A stretch of 64,000 bases of DNA from Lentzea jiangxiensis. GTDB lineage: Bacteria > Actinomycetota > Actinomycetes > Mycobacteriales > Pseudonocardiaceae. The DNA lies in contig NZ_FNIX01000002.1 of assembly GCF_900104175.1 (NCBI RefSeq), positions 496,001 through 560,000 of the forward strand. The letters run 5' to 3'. Made by a program: the position numbers and the translations under genes. Shown in pieces: positions 23,967 to 32,663 of this stretch; the stretch's first letter is position 1; every line of letters starts with the position of its first letter. The notes under the pieces are model-generated. The model was not told the DNA's origin. It was given only the letters and a program-made list of their open reading frames with translations, and made no database searches.

Positions 23967-25318
23967 CCGCGTCCTGCGCGGCGCTCGCCGTGGGGGCGCT
24001 GGCCGTCGCGCCGAACGCCTTCGCCGCCGACGCGATCACCGCCCAGTACCGGACCAGCGCGTCCGGTGCGACCGCCGACCAGGTCGAGCCCTGGCTCAAG
24101 CTGGTCAACTCCGGCACGACCAGCGTGCCGCTGTCCGACATCAAGGTCCGCTACTACTTCAGGAGCGAGACGCCCGACGTCGGCTACCGCTTCGCCTGCT
24201 CCTGGGCGGTGCGCGGCTGCGGCAACGTCACCGGCCAGTTCGGCACGCTCACCGGCGGCCCGGCCGACCGCTACCTGGAGGTCGGCTTCACCTCCGGCGC
24301 CGGCACCCTGGCCCCCGGCCAGGACTCCGGTGACCTCCAGCTGCGGTTCTACCGCACGAACTGGGGCCCCATCACGCAGACCGACGACTACTCGTTCCGC
24401 GCCGACAGCTCGTACACGGCGTGGAACCGCGTGACGGTCCACCGCGGCGGCACGCTGCTGTGGGGCACCGCCCCCGGCGGAACCCCGCCCACCACCACGA
24501 CGACGTCGTCTACCCCGCCGAACCCCAACGGCCCCAGGATGTTCGACGACTTCGCCTACAACAACTCGAGCGACTCGCGGATCAGCCAGCGCGGCTGGAC
24601 CGTCCGCTCGGGCGCGGGCGGCCCCGGTGTGCCGGGAGCCGAGTGGGACGCGTCGCGCGTGACGTTCCCGACCGTCGACGGCCAGAAGGTCCTGCGCCTC
24701 GACTCGTGGAACAACGGCTCCGCCGCGAAGCAGACGGAACTGTTCCACCAGCGCAAGTTCTTCGAGGGCACCTACGCCGCCAGGGTCAGGTTCAGCGACG
24801 CGCCGGTCTTCGGCCCCGACGGTGACCACGTCGTGCAGACGTTCTTCACCATCACGCCGCTCGACGCGCCGATGGCCCCGAACTACGGGGAGATCGACTT
24901 CGAGTACCTGCCCAACGGCGGCTGGGGCGAGCAGGGCAACATCATGTACGAGACCACCTGGGAGACCTACCAGAACGAGCCGTGGGTGGCGGACAACATC
25001 CACAACTCCCAGCGCCAGAGCTACAACGGCTGGCACGACCTCGTGTTCCAGGTGTCGAACGGCCGCGTGAAGTACTACATCGACGGCACCCTCGTCGCCG
25101 ACCACGGCGACAAGTACTACCCCGAGACGCCGATGTCGATCAACTTCAACCTGTGGTTCATCTCGGGCGGCCTGCAGGGCAGCTCGGCCGAGCGCGCCTA
25201 CCAGCAGGACGTCGACTACGTCTACTTCGCCAAGGACCAGGTGCTGAGCCCGGCCCAGGTGAGGACGGCGGTGCAGGACTACCGCAACTCCGGTGTCACG
25301 CACGTCGACAACGTGTGA
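23951..25318 (+). CDS. Secreted CBM3-GH16 endo-glycanase
   Basis: 455 aa from TTG 23951, chosen because GGAGAG lies 5-10 nt upstream and a signal peptide follows directly (cleavage after AFA, residue 25). Residues about 28-170 form a CBM3 cellulose/chitin-binding module (LKLVNSGTTSVPLSDIKVRYYF). A PTTTTTSST linker follows. Residues about 196-455 form a GH16-like lectin-fold enzyme with the catalytic EIDFE (Glu314, Asp316, Glu318) in NYGEIDFEYLPNG. Target is an insoluble beta-glycan, probably glucan; the linkage is not clear. The overlap with the GH20 stop suggests one transcript, although its secretion differs from its neighbour. Confidence 0.85.
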   Translation: MRALLAASCAALAVGALAVAPNAFAADAITAQYRTSASGATADQVEPWLKLVNSGTTSVPLSDIKVRYYFRSETPDVGYRFACSWAVRGCGNVTGQFGTLTGGPADRYLEVGFTSGAGTLAPGQDSGDLQLRFYRTNWGPITQTDDYSFRADSSYTAWNRVTVHRGGTLLWGTAPGGTPPTTTTTSSTPPNPNGPRMFDDFAYNNSSDSRISQRGWTVRSGAGGPGVPGAEWDASRVTFPTVDGQKVLRLDSWNNGSAAKQTELFHQRKFFEGTYAARVRFSDAPVFGPDGDHVVQTFFTITPLDAPMAPNYGEIDFEYLPNGGWGEQGNIMYETTWETYQNEPWVADNIHNSQRQSYNGWHDLVFQVSNGRVKYYIDGTLVADHGDKYYPETPMSINFNLWFISGGLQGSSAERAYQQDVDYVYFAKDQVLSPAQVRTAVQDYRNSGVTHVDNV

Positions 25319-25323
25319 CCGTG

Positions 25324-25350
25324 CGGGCGCCTCGGGATCCGGGGCGCCCG
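25324..25350 (+). terminator. Terminator hairpin after the GH16 gene
   Basis: CGGGCGCC (25324-25331) pairs perfectly with GGCGCCCG (25343-25350) around an 11-nt loop, followed by TTC. It starts 5 bp after the GH16 stop and likely ends the whole chitin-sugar transcript. Confidence 0.7.
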
Positions 25351-25440
25351 TTCACCGGTCAGGTTTGACCGGGCACGACATCGCCGAACCCCGGGGGAGT
25401 CGCCGACCGGTGCGGGCGGCCTGGGGAAAGGAGCGGCTCC

Positions 25441-25611
25441 GTGCTGCGCAAGATCCGCGTGTGGGAAGTGCTCGGCCTGGTCCTGCTCGGGTTGGTCGTC
25501 GGGATGGCGACGGCACTGCTGGGCGTCGAGCTGCTTTGGGCCTATGTCGTGGTGGGAGTGGTCGTCGTCATCGTGGTGCCGGTGGTGCTGCGGCGGCTCG
25601 AGCGCCGGTGA
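25441..25611 (+). CDS. Small two-helix membrane peptide, 56 aa
   Basis: 56 aa from GTG 25441, with GGGAAAGGAGC 7-15 nt upstream. It has two closely spaced hydrophobic helices (VLGLVLLGLVVGMATALLGV and LLWAYVVVGVVVVIVVPVVL), a positively charged start (MLRKIRVWE) and end (RRLERR), so both ends probably face the cytoplasm. Third codon positions are strongly GC. The family is unknown. It stands alone after the terminator and converges on the pentein gene. Confidence 0.6.
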   Translation: MLRKIRVWEVLGLVLLGLVVGMATALLGVELLWAYVVVGVVVVIVVPVVLRRLERR

Positions 25612-25617
25612 CCAGGC

Positions 25618-27027
25618 CTAAGCGCCGCGCTCCAGGTACTTCTTGATGCAGTGCACGACTCCCTGGCGGCTCGCGAAGGCGTTGAAATCGCCCAGCCGGT
25701 GCACCGTGAACCCCAGGCCCGTCCACAGCCGGTCCATCTCGTCGTCGATCGCGGCGAGGTCGGCGTTCTCGCCGTGGCCGAACGTCGGCAGGTAGACGTT
25801 CTTGCCTGCTTCGGCGCTGTTCTCGACGAGGCAGTTGTTCCAGGTGATGTGGTGCCACGCGCGCACGTTGATCGTCGTGTCCGGTTGCGCGCCCGCTGCG
25901 GCGAACTCACCGACCACCTCGCGCAGTTCGGCACCGTCGGGCGTGTCGGCGAACGCGCGCAGGACTTCGAACGACAGCCGCTGGGAGATGTGCGGCCGGT
26001 GCACCAACGGGTTGCGCACGACCTCGAAGCCGCGCGTGTCGAAGTCCGCCGCGATCTCGTCGTAGGCGTTCTGCAGCCCGAACGGCGAGGTGGTGCCGAG
26101 AACGGCGTCGGCGAGCGCGGGACTGCCGACCAGCACCCGGAAACGCCCGTCCTCCCGGCCCGCGAGCGTCACGAACATGTCGATGTGGAAGATCGGCTGG
26201 ACGTCACCGACACCACCGCCCGGGATGTCGAGGTGGTACTCGCCGGCCTCGACTGTCGCGTAGTACGGCTTCAGCCCCAGCGGTCGCTTCGTGCCGACGA
26301 GAACCAGTTCACGCGCGCTGTCGACGTGCCGGCGGAACAGTTCGCCGACGAACTCCACCGCGGTCCGGCCCGGCGGCACCGAGATCGGCAGCTCGCCGCT
26401 CTGCACCAGCTCCAGCGTGTCGAGGAAGTAGTCCGTGCCGAGCAACCAGAAGTCGTCGCCCACCAGGCAGTTGCCGCCCTGGAACACGAGCGGCGCCTGG
26501 GTCGCGCGCACGGGGCCGTGCTCCTCGACGGCGTCGGCGATCAGCGAGTCGCCGGAACGCGGGAACGACCACGGCTCCAGCAGGTACGTCCCGGTCTCGC
26601 CCTGGTCGGTGAGCGCGAGGTAGCCGTCCTCGGCCCAGTCGGTGAAGTCGACGTAGTCGGGCATCGGCACGAACTGGGCGCTGTGCCCGGCCTCGCGGAA
26701 CCAGGCCTCGACGGTCTCGCGGTCGCTCTCGTGGTGCACCACCACGAACCCGGTGTCCGGCCGCAGCGCGCCGATCACCGAGCGGTAGCCCGCGGCCAGT
26801 TCCGGGCTGTGCACGCCGTAGGACGGGAACGCGAGCAGCACCCGGTCGATCGACCCTGACCAGGAGGAGACCAGGCTCGGGTTCGCGATGCCGGGTGTGG
26901 TGCGCAGCTGGTTCAGCGTGCCGATGCGCGACGGTGCCAGCGCCGGGGCGCCGTCGCCCTCGGTGCGCCGGTGGCGGGGAGCGTCGGGAACGAGGAACCG
27001 GAAGGCGGCGTCGCCGTGCAGACCCAT
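25618..27027 (-). CDS. Agmatine-deiminase-like pentein (guanidino-group-modifying enzyme superfamily)
   Basis: 469 aa from ATG 27027. The superfamily catalytic set is visible: DWAEDGY (D130, D134), the metal-free His-Asp pair in FHIDMF (His281, Asp283) and the nucleophile Cys460 in GVVHCIKKYL near the C-terminus. VFQGGNCLVGDDFWLLG and HHITWNNCLVEN are further core strands. It is longer than classic agmatine deiminases (about 360 aa), with extra segments of roughly 60-100 residues. The reaction could be deimination of an arginine derivative or amidino transfer. It lies between the chitin module and kstR with no pathway context, so the substrate is unknown. No signal peptide. Confidence 0.7.
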   Translation of the reverse strand: MGLHGDAAFRFLVPDAPRHRRTEGDGAPALAPSRIGTLNQLRTTPGIANPSLVSSWSGSIDRVLLAFPSYGVHSPELAAGYRSVIGALRPDTGFVVVHHESDRETVEAWFREAGHSAQFVPMPDYVDFTDWAEDGYLALTDQGETGTYLLEPWSFPRSGDSLIADAVEEHGPVRATQAPLVFQGGNCLVGDDFWLLGTDYFLDTLELVQSGELPISVPPGRTAVEFVGELFRRHVDSARELVLVGTKRPLGLKPYYATVEAGEYHLDIPGGGVGDVQPIFHIDMFVTLAGREDGRFRVLVGSPALADAVLGTTSPFGLQNAYDEIAADFDTRGFEVVRNPLVHRPHISQRLSFEVLRAFADTPDGAELREVVGEFAAAGAQPDTTINVRAWHHITWNNCLVENSAEAGKNVYLPTFGHGENADLAAIDDEMDRLWTGLGFTVHRLGDFNAFASRQGVVHCIKKYLERGA

Positions 27028-27062
27028 GCCCCGATCCTAGTGACCCGGCCGGTGCGCCGAGG

Positions 27063-27671
27063 TCACTTCAGCAGCAGGCGGACCGTCAGCTCCAGGCGGT
27101 TCGCCACGTCCGTCGCCGTGGCACGGCGCGTCACCCACGCCACCAGGTTCGACAGCCACACGTCGCCGATCACCCGCGCGATCGCCTTCTGCTCGTCGGT
27201 CGGTTCGTCGTCGCTCATCGCCTTGGTGAACATGCTCTCCATCAGCAGCGAGACGCGGTCGATCTCGGCGCCCGCGGAGGCGTCGGCGAACGTGAACGCG
27301 CGCGTCATCGCCTCGGTGAGGTGCGGGTTGCGCTGCAGGCCGCGGGTGATGCGGCCGAGGACGAACAGCACGCGCTCGTACGGCGACTCGCCGGGAACGG
27401 TGGTGCGGTCCATCTTCTCCTGGGCGCGCTCCAGCTCCACCGCGAGGCTCGACACGAGCAGGTGGACCTTCGACGGGAAGTAGCGGTACAACGTGCCCAG
27501 CGCGACGTCCGCCCTGTCCGCCACGGCGCGCATCTGGACGGCGTCGAACCCGCCCTTCGACGCCAGCGCGATGGTCGCGTCGACGATCCGCTTGCGACGT
27601 TCGCGCTGCGCGGCCGAGCTCAGCTCGTCGCCCGCCATGAGCGCGTCCGTGCGCGACTTCGAAGGTGACAC
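27063..27671 (-). CDS. kstR: KstR, TetR-family repressor of cholesterol catabolism
   Basis: 202 aa from GTG 27671, chosen because CAGGAGG lies 9 nt upstream. The longer frame to 27761 would run through both operators. The HTH region ELSSAAQRERRKRIVDATIA, then AVADRADVALGTLYRYFPSK, is nearly identical to mycobacterial KstR, as is the C-terminal DVWLSNLVAWVTRRATATDV. KstR binds TnnAACnnGTTnnA boxes and is released by steroid-CoA thioesters. Two perfect boxes lie in the gap to fadE34, so it represses itself and the side-chain operon. The assignment is strong. Confidence 0.95.
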   Translation of the reverse strand: MSPSKSRTDALMAGDELSSAAQRERRKRIVDATIALASKGGFDAVQMRAVADRADVALGTLYRYFPSKVHLLVSSLAVELERAQEKMDRTTVPGESPYERVLFVLGRITRGLQRNPHLTEAMTRAFTFADASAGAEIDRVSLLMESMFTKAMSDDEPTDEQKAIARVIGDVWLSNLVAWVTRRATATDVANRLELTVRLLLK

Positions 27672-27685
27672 GGAGATGATCCTCC

Positions 27686-27699
27686 TGGAACGTGTTGCA
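27686..27699. promoter_or_regulatory. KstR box upstream of kstR (autoregulation)
   Basis: TGGAACGTGTTGCA matches TnnAACnnGTTnnA at every fixed position. It lies 15-28 bp upstream of the kstR start codon on the minus strand, a position for autorepression. Confidence 0.85.
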
Positions 27700-27753
27700 C
27701 CGGCGCGCTCATCGTACTCGATCGGTTTCGCGGCCATGATCTGTTGCCGGAGA

Positions 27754-27767
27754 TAGAACACGTTCTA
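27754..27767. promoter_or_regulatory. Perfect palindromic KstR box between kstR and fadE34
   Basis: TAGAACACGTTCTA is a full 14-bp palindrome and an ideal KstR site. It is 31-44 bp upstream of the fadE34 ATG and 83-96 bp from kstR, so it can control both divergent promoters. Confidence 0.95.
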
Positions 27768-27797
27768 TAAACTTCTTCACGTACTGGAGGAGGCCGC

Positions 27798-29699
27798 ATG
27801 CCGATCGCCACGACCGGGGACCAACGAGCGTTGCGCGACAGCGTGGACGCCACCAAGGGCGAGTGGGCCGATCTGGTCCGGGTCGGGTTCTTCGAGGTGA
27901 CGCGGGAGGGCGGCACGGTCGCCGATCTCGCGGTGCTGCTGGAGCGGGCGGCGGAGAACCTCGTGCCGGGACCCCTGCTGCCGACGGCGCTGGTGTCGGT
28001 GCTGGTCCCCGGCTTCGAGGGCGTCGCCGGGTTCGGCTTCACCTCCCGGCACGTGGTCGGTGCGGCCGAGGCGACGCACCTGTTGCTCAGAACGGACAGG
28101 TGGGTCCTCGTGCCGGCCGGCCAGGCCGAGATCACGCCTCTCGAAGCCGTGGACCGCTCACGTTCGCTCGCCCGGGTGGTGGTCACCGGGTCCGGTGAGG
28201 AGACGGCGGACCCGGCCGACCTCGCGATCACGCTCATGGCCGCCGAGGCGAGCGGGGTCGCCGCGTGGTGCCTGAACACCGCTGTGGAGCACGCGAAGCA
28301 GCGCCGGCAGTTCGGGCGTGCCATCGGGTCGTTCCAGGCCGTCAAGCACCTGTGCGTCGAGATGCTGTGCCGCGCGGAACAGGCGTCCTCGGTCGCGTGG
28401 GACGCGGCGCGTTCCTTCGGGGAGGACGAACACCCGCTGGCGGCCGCCGTCGCCGGGGCGGTGGCGTTCGACGCGGCCGTGCGCAACGCCAAGGACTGCA
28501 TCCAGGTGTTGGGCGGCATCGGGTTCACCTGGGAGCACGACGCGCACCGGTACCTGCGACGGGCGCTCGCGTTGCAGCAACTCGCGGGCGGTGCCGCGCG
28601 GTGGCGCCGGCGCGTCGCGGAACTGGTCCTGGCCGGCGCGCGGCGTTCGCTGTCGGTCCAGCTCGACTCCGATCCGGACGTGGCGGCGTTCGCGCGGGAG
28701 GTCGCCGCGCTCGACCCGGCCGCCCAGCGGGAACGCCTGGCGGACAGCGGGTACCTGGTGCCGCACTGGCCGAAGCCGTTCGGGCAGGACGCCGGACCCG
28801 CGCGGCAGATGGTTCTCGACGCCGAGTTCACCCGCGCCGGGGTGCGCAGGCCGGACCTGGTCATCGGCGGCTGGGCGGGACCCACGATCCTCCGCCACGG
28901 CACGCCCGGGCAGCAGGAACGGTTCGTGCGGCCGACGTTGCGCGGCGAGCTGACCTGGTGCCAGCTGTTCAGCGAACCCGAGGCGGGCTCGGACCTCGCG
29001 TCGTTGCGCACCAGGGCGGTGAAGGTCGACGGTGGCTGGAGGCTCACCGGGCAGAAGGTGTGGACGTCGCTCGCGCACGAGGCCGACTGGGCGATCTGCC
29101 TGGCCCGCACGGATCCGGGCGCCCCCAAGCACAAGGGCATCACCTACTTCCTGGTCGACATGCGGTCCGACGGCGTCGACGTGCGGCCGTTGCGGGAGAT
29201 CACCGGGGAAGCGCGGTTCAACGAGGTGTTCCTGGACGACGTGTTCGTGCCGGACGACTGCGTGGTCGGCGAGGTGGGCGACGGCTGGCGGCTGGCCCGC
29301 ACGACCCTCGCCAACGAGCGCGTCGCGATGGGGTCGTCGCTCGGCGAGCCGTTGGAGGACGTGCTGAGGTCACCGGCCGCCGCGGACCACGCGGAGCGGC
29401 TGGGGGCGTTGGTGGCGCGGGGACTCGCCGTCTCGGTGCTCGACCTGCGCGCGAGCCTGCGGGTGCTGAGCGGGCAGGAGCCGGGCGCGGAGTCGAGCGT
29501 CCGCAAGCTCGTCGGTGTGCGGCAACGGCAGGACGTCGCGGAGTTCGCCGTCGAGCTGCTCGGCCCGGACGGTGCCGTGGACGGCGGCGAGATCCACGAG
29601 TTCCTGCTGTCGCGGTGCCTGAGCATCGCGGGCGGGACGACGCAGGTGCTGATGAACCTGGCGGGAGAGCGGATTCTCGGCTTACCGAGGGAGCCCTAG
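27798..29699 (+). CDS. fadE34: FadE34-like fused acyl-CoA dehydrogenase
   Basis: 633 aa from ATG with GGAGGAGG upstream. Two acyl-CoA dehydrogenase units in one chain. The first half (about 1-275) has GRAIGSFQAVKHL and LGGIGFTWEHDAHRYLRRA. The second (about 290-633) has CQLFSEPEAGSDLASLRT, LTGQKVWTS and LMNLAGERILGLPRE. Mycobacterial FadE34 (ChsE3) has the same fused form and also sits next to kstR; it dehydrogenates five-carbon steroid side-chain CoA esters. Its 711-residue length exceeds this copy, whose first half is short at the start. Directly followed by chsE1 with no gap. Confidence 0.88.
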   Translation: MPIATTGDQRALRDSVDATKGEWADLVRVGFFEVTREGGTVADLAVLLERAAENLVPGPLLPTALVSVLVPGFEGVAGFGFTSRHVVGAAEATHLLLRTDRWVLVPAGQAEITPLEAVDRSRSLARVVVTGSGEETADPADLAITLMAAEASGVAAWCLNTAVEHAKQRRQFGRAIGSFQAVKHLCVEMLCRAEQASSVAWDAARSFGEDEHPLAAAVAGAVAFDAAVRNAKDCIQVLGGIGFTWEHDAHRYLRRALALQQLAGGAARWRRRVAELVLAGARRSLSVQLDSDPDVAAFAREVAALDPAAQRERLADSGYLVPHWPKPFGQDAGPARQMVLDAEFTRAGVRRPDLVIGGWAGPTILRHGTPGQQERFVRPTLRGELTWCQLFSEPEAGSDLASLRTRAVKVDGGWRLTGQKVWTSLAHEADWAICLARTDPGAPKHKGITYFLVDMRSDGVDVRPLREITGEARFNEVFLDDVFVPDDCVVGEVGDGWRLARTTLANERVAMGSSLGEPLEDVLRSPAAADHAERLGALVARGLAVSVLDLRASLRVLSGQEPGAESSVRKLVGVRQRQDVAEFAVELLGPDGAVDGGEIHEFLLSRCLSIAGGTTQVLMNLAGERILGLPREP

Positions 29700-30662
29700 A
29701 TGGACTTCGAGCTCGACGGGACCCAGCGCGAGATCGCCGCCCTGGCGGCCGACGTGCTGGGCAGGGAGAGCGGCACCCCCTGGAAGGCGCTGGGGGAGGC
29801 GGGGCTGCTGGCCCTGGCCGTTCCGGAACGGCTCGGTGGTGACGGGCTCGGCGTGCTGGAGACGGCCGTGCTGCTCACCGAGGTCGGCCGGCGGGCGGTG
29901 GACGTCCCGGCGCTGGCCACGCTCGCGCTCGGGGTGCTGCCGATCGCGCGGTACGGGACGGCGGAGCAGCAGGACGCCCTGCTGCCGTTGGTGGCGGAAC
30001 AGCACGGGGTGCTCACGGCGGCGTTGAGCGAGCCGTCGAGGCCCCTGCCCGCCGCGCCGGAGACCACGGCGGGACCGGACGGCATCTTCGGCGTGAAGAT
30101 CAACGTGCCGCACGCCGCCGACGCCCGGCGGATCCTGGTGAGCACCGGCAGCGGCGTGTTCGTCGTCGACCCGGCGCAACCCGGAGTGTCCATTTCGGAC
30201 GACACGGTCCGCTTCGAAGGCGCGCGGGGCGAGCTGCTGGAAGGCGCGGAGGAGGGGATCCGCCGGTTCGCCCTCGCCGGGGCCTGCGCGGTGGCGGACG
30301 GCGTGCTGGCCGGGGCCCTCGACCTCACCGTCCGGCACGTCGGCACCCGGCACCAGTTCGGCAAGCCGCTGGCGGCGTTCCAGACCGCCGCCTGCCTGGT
30401 CGCCGACGTCCACATCGCCTCCCGCACACTGCACCTGGCCGCGTTGGCCGCCTGCTGGAGCCTCGACGACGCCGACCTCGCCACCGCGGCCTACTGGCTC
30501 GCGGCCGAGGCGCTCCCGGCCGTGCACACCTGCCACCACCTGCACGGCGGGCTGGGGCTCGACATCACCTACCCGCTGCACCGCTACTACGGCATGGCCA
30601 AGGAGCTGACGCGGTTCGTCGGCGGGGTGGAGCACCGCTTGGGGGCCATCGATGTTCATTGA
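29700..30662 (+). CDS. chsE1: ChsE1 (FadE28-type) acyl-CoA dehydrogenase subunit
   Basis: 320 aa. It starts at the first base after the fadE34 stop. It has the shortened, substrate-binding-subunit type: LAVPERLGGDGLGVLETAVL, RHQFGKPLAAFQTAACLVAD and HHLHGGLGLDITYPLHRYY match mycobacterial FadE28. In ChsE1-ChsE2 heterotetramers the two subunits share FAD and together desaturate the last, three-carbon propionyl-CoA side chain of steroids. This is the less conserved subunit. Its 3' end overlaps chsE2 by 11 bp. Confidence 0.9.
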   Translation: MDFELDGTQREIAALAADVLGRESGTPWKALGEAGLLALAVPERLGGDGLGVLETAVLLTEVGRRAVDVPALATLALGVLPIARYGTAEQQDALLPLVAEQHGVLTAALSEPSRPLPAAPETTAGPDGIFGVKINVPHAADARRILVSTGSGVFVVDPAQPGVSISDDTVRFEGARGELLEGAEEGIRRFALAGACAVADGVLAGALDLTVRHVGTRHQFGKPLAAFQTAACLVADVHIASRTLHLAALAACWSLDDADLATAAYWLAAEALPAVHTCHHLHGGLGLDITYPLHRYYGMAKELTRFVGGVEHRLGAIDVH

Positions 30663-31779
30663 CCTCACCGACGACCAGCGCAAGCTCCGCGATGAGCTGC
30701 GCGAGTACTTCGCGGGCGTCATGACCGCCGCCGACCGCGAGGCGATGCTGACCGAGCGGCACGGCGAGACCTACCGCGAGCTGGTGCGCAGGCTCGGCCG
30801 CGACGGACGGCTCGGCGTCGGCTGGCCGCGCGAGTACGGCGGCCTCGGGTTCGGCCCGGTCGAGCAGCAGATCTTCGTCAACGAGGCCGCGCGCGCCGAC
30901 GTCCCGCTGCCGTACGTGACGCTGCAGACCGTCGGCCCGACGCTGCAGGCGTACGGAACGCAGGAGCAGAAGGACTTCTTCCTGCCGAGGATCCTCAGCG
31001 GCGACCTGCACTTCGCCATCGGCTACACCGAACCGCACGCCGGCACCGACCTGGCGTCGTTGCGCACCAGGGCCGTGCGGGACGGTGACCATTACGTCGT
31101 CAACGGCCAGAAGACGTTCACGACCGGTGGCCACGACGCCGACCACGTCTGGCTGGCGTGCCGCACCGGAGCGCCGGACTCGCGGCACAAGGGCATCACG
31201 ATCCTGATCGCCGACACCAAGGACCCCGGCTACTCGTGGACGCCCATCATCACGTGTGACGGCGCGAACCACGTCAACGCCACCTACTACAACGACGTCC
31301 AGGTGCCCGAGAACCGCAGGGTCGGCGAGGAGAACAAGGGGTGGCGGCTCATCACCACGCAGCTCAACCACGAGCGCGTGATGCTCGGCCCGTCCGGCCG
31401 CCTCGGCGCGCTGGTCGAACGCGTGCACGGCTGGGCCCGCGAGCGCGGGCTGCTCGACGAACCGGACGTGCGGCGGGCGCTGGCCGAGGCCCGGGCCGTG
31501 GTCAGGGTGAACGAGCTGCTCAACTGGCAGGTGGCGAGCGGTGAGCTGGAGGTCGCGGACGCCAGCGCCACCAAGGTGTTCGCCGCCGACCGCACCCAGC
31601 GCGTCGGCCGGCTGCTGGAGGAGCTCGTCGGACGCCACGGCGCCGACGCGGAGCTGGTGCGGTGGCTCGACGTGCAGGCCCGGCGCAACCTCGTGCTGAC
31701 CTTCGGCGGGGGAGTGCAGGAGATCCAGCGCGAGCTGATCGCGAACATCGGACTGGGTCTGCCACGGGTGGTGCGATGA
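30652..31779 (+). CDS. chsE2: ChsE2 (FadE29-type) acyl-CoA dehydrogenase subunit
   Basis: 375 aa from ATG 30652. Nearly matches FadE29: MFIDLTDDQRKLRDELREYF, GRDGRLGVGWPREYGGLGFG, FAIGYTEPHAGTDLASLRT, TYYNDVQVPENRRVG and the final GGGVQEIQRELIA. The catalytic subunit partner of ChsE1; dehydrogenates 3-oxo-4-pregnene-20-carboxyl-CoA. Stop overlaps chsH2 start (ATGA). The subunit order chsE1-chsE2-chsH2-chsH1-ltp2 is the same as in mycobacteria. Confidence 0.93.
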   Translation: MFIDLTDDQRKLRDELREYFAGVMTAADREAMLTERHGETYRELVRRLGRDGRLGVGWPREYGGLGFGPVEQQIFVNEAARADVPLPYVTLQTVGPTLQAYGTQEQKDFFLPRILSGDLHFAIGYTEPHAGTDLASLRTRAVRDGDHYVVNGQKTFTTGGHDADHVWLACRTGAPDSRHKGITILIADTKDPGYSWTPIITCDGANHVNATYYNDVQVPENRRVGEENKGWRLITTQLNHERVMLGPSGRLGALVERVHGWARERGLLDEPDVRRALAEARAVVRVNELLNWQVASGELEVADASATKVFAADRTQRVGRLLEELVGRHGADAELVRWLDVQARRNLVLTFGGGVQEIQRELIANIGLGLPRVVR

Positions 31780-32663
31780 TCGACATCGAGAAGGAAGCCG
31801 CACGCGTCGCCGAGCAGGGCGAGAGCGCACCGCGCCTCGCGCGCGACCCGGTCAACCTGCCGATGATCCGCAACTGGCTCGAGGCCCTCGGCGACGAGCA
31901 CCCCGGCTACACGGAGGTCGCACCGCCCGCGATGGTGCAGGTGTGGACGATGGCCGGCCTGCGCGGTCAGCGGTCGCCGGACGACCCGCTCGGGCAGATG
32001 ATGGCGATCCTGGACGAGGCCGGGTACACGTCCGTGGTCGCGACCAACAGCGACCAGACCTACCACCGGTACCTCGGGGTGGGCGAGCAGCTGTCGGTGA
32101 CGACGAGCCTGGAGGACGTGACCGGGCCGAAGAGGACGGGGCTCGGCGAGGGGTGGTTCGTCACGACGCGGAGCACGTGGTGGGTCGGCGACGAGGCCGT
32201 GGCGGAGATGCGCTTCCGGGTGCTGAAGTTCAAGCCCGCGCGGAAACCCGAACCGCGGAGACGGGAACCGGGGGCGCAGGCGATCAGACCGTCCGTCAAC
32301 CGCGACACCGAGTACTTCTGGGAGGGCACGCGGCAGGGTGAGCTGCGCATCCAGCGCTGCGGCGGCTGCGGCCTCCTGCGCCACCCGCCGGGCCCGATGT
32401 GCCCGGAGTGCGGCGCCACCAAACCGACGTACCTCGTCTCGGACGGCTACGGCGTGGTCTACAGCTACGTCGTGCACCACCACCCGCAGGTGCCCGGCAA
32501 GCAGACGCCGTTCGTCATCGCCCTCGTGGAGCTGGACGAGGGTGTGCGGATGCTGGGCGAGCTCGACGGCGAGCCGAGCATCGGGCAGCGGGTCGAGGTC
32601 GTGTTCACGGAGATCGACGACGAGCTGACGATGCCGAGCTGGAGGCCCCGTGCGGATCGGTGA
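31776..32663 (+). CDS. chsH2: ChsH2, MaoC-DUF35 fusion subunit of the side-chain hydratase
   Basis: 295 aa. The MaoC-like half (about 1-160) contains NWLEALGDEHPGYTEVAPPAMVQVW. The DUF35 half (about 180-295) has the zinc site C195-G-G-C198 and C209-PE-C212 followed by an OB-fold (YGVVYSYVVHHHP). In mycobacteria ChsH1-ChsH2 hydrates the side-chain enoyl-CoA and the DUF35 domain recruits the Ltp2 retro-aldolase. Both partners follow directly: chsH1 overlaps by 14 bp and ltp2 comes next. Confidence 0.93.
   Translation: MIDIEKEAARVAEQGESAPRLARDPVNLPMIRNWLEALGDEHPGYTEVAPPAMVQVWTMAGLRGQRSPDDPLGQMMAILDEAGYTSVVATNSDQTYHRYLGVGEQLSVTTSLEDVTGPKRTGLGEGWFVTTRSTWWVGDEAVAEMRFRVLKFKPARKPEPRRREPGAQAIRPSVNRDTEYFWEGTRQGELRIQRCGGCGLLRHPPGPMCPECGATKPTYLVSDGYGVVYSYVVHHHPQVPGKQTPFVIALVELDEGVRMLGELDGEPSIGQRVEVVFTEIDDELTMPSWRPRADR

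Noticed and set aside
27672..27761. N-terminal extension of KstR to 27761
   Set aside because: Would place both operators in the coding region and is not present in mycobacterial KstR; GTG 27671 has an ideal ribosome site.
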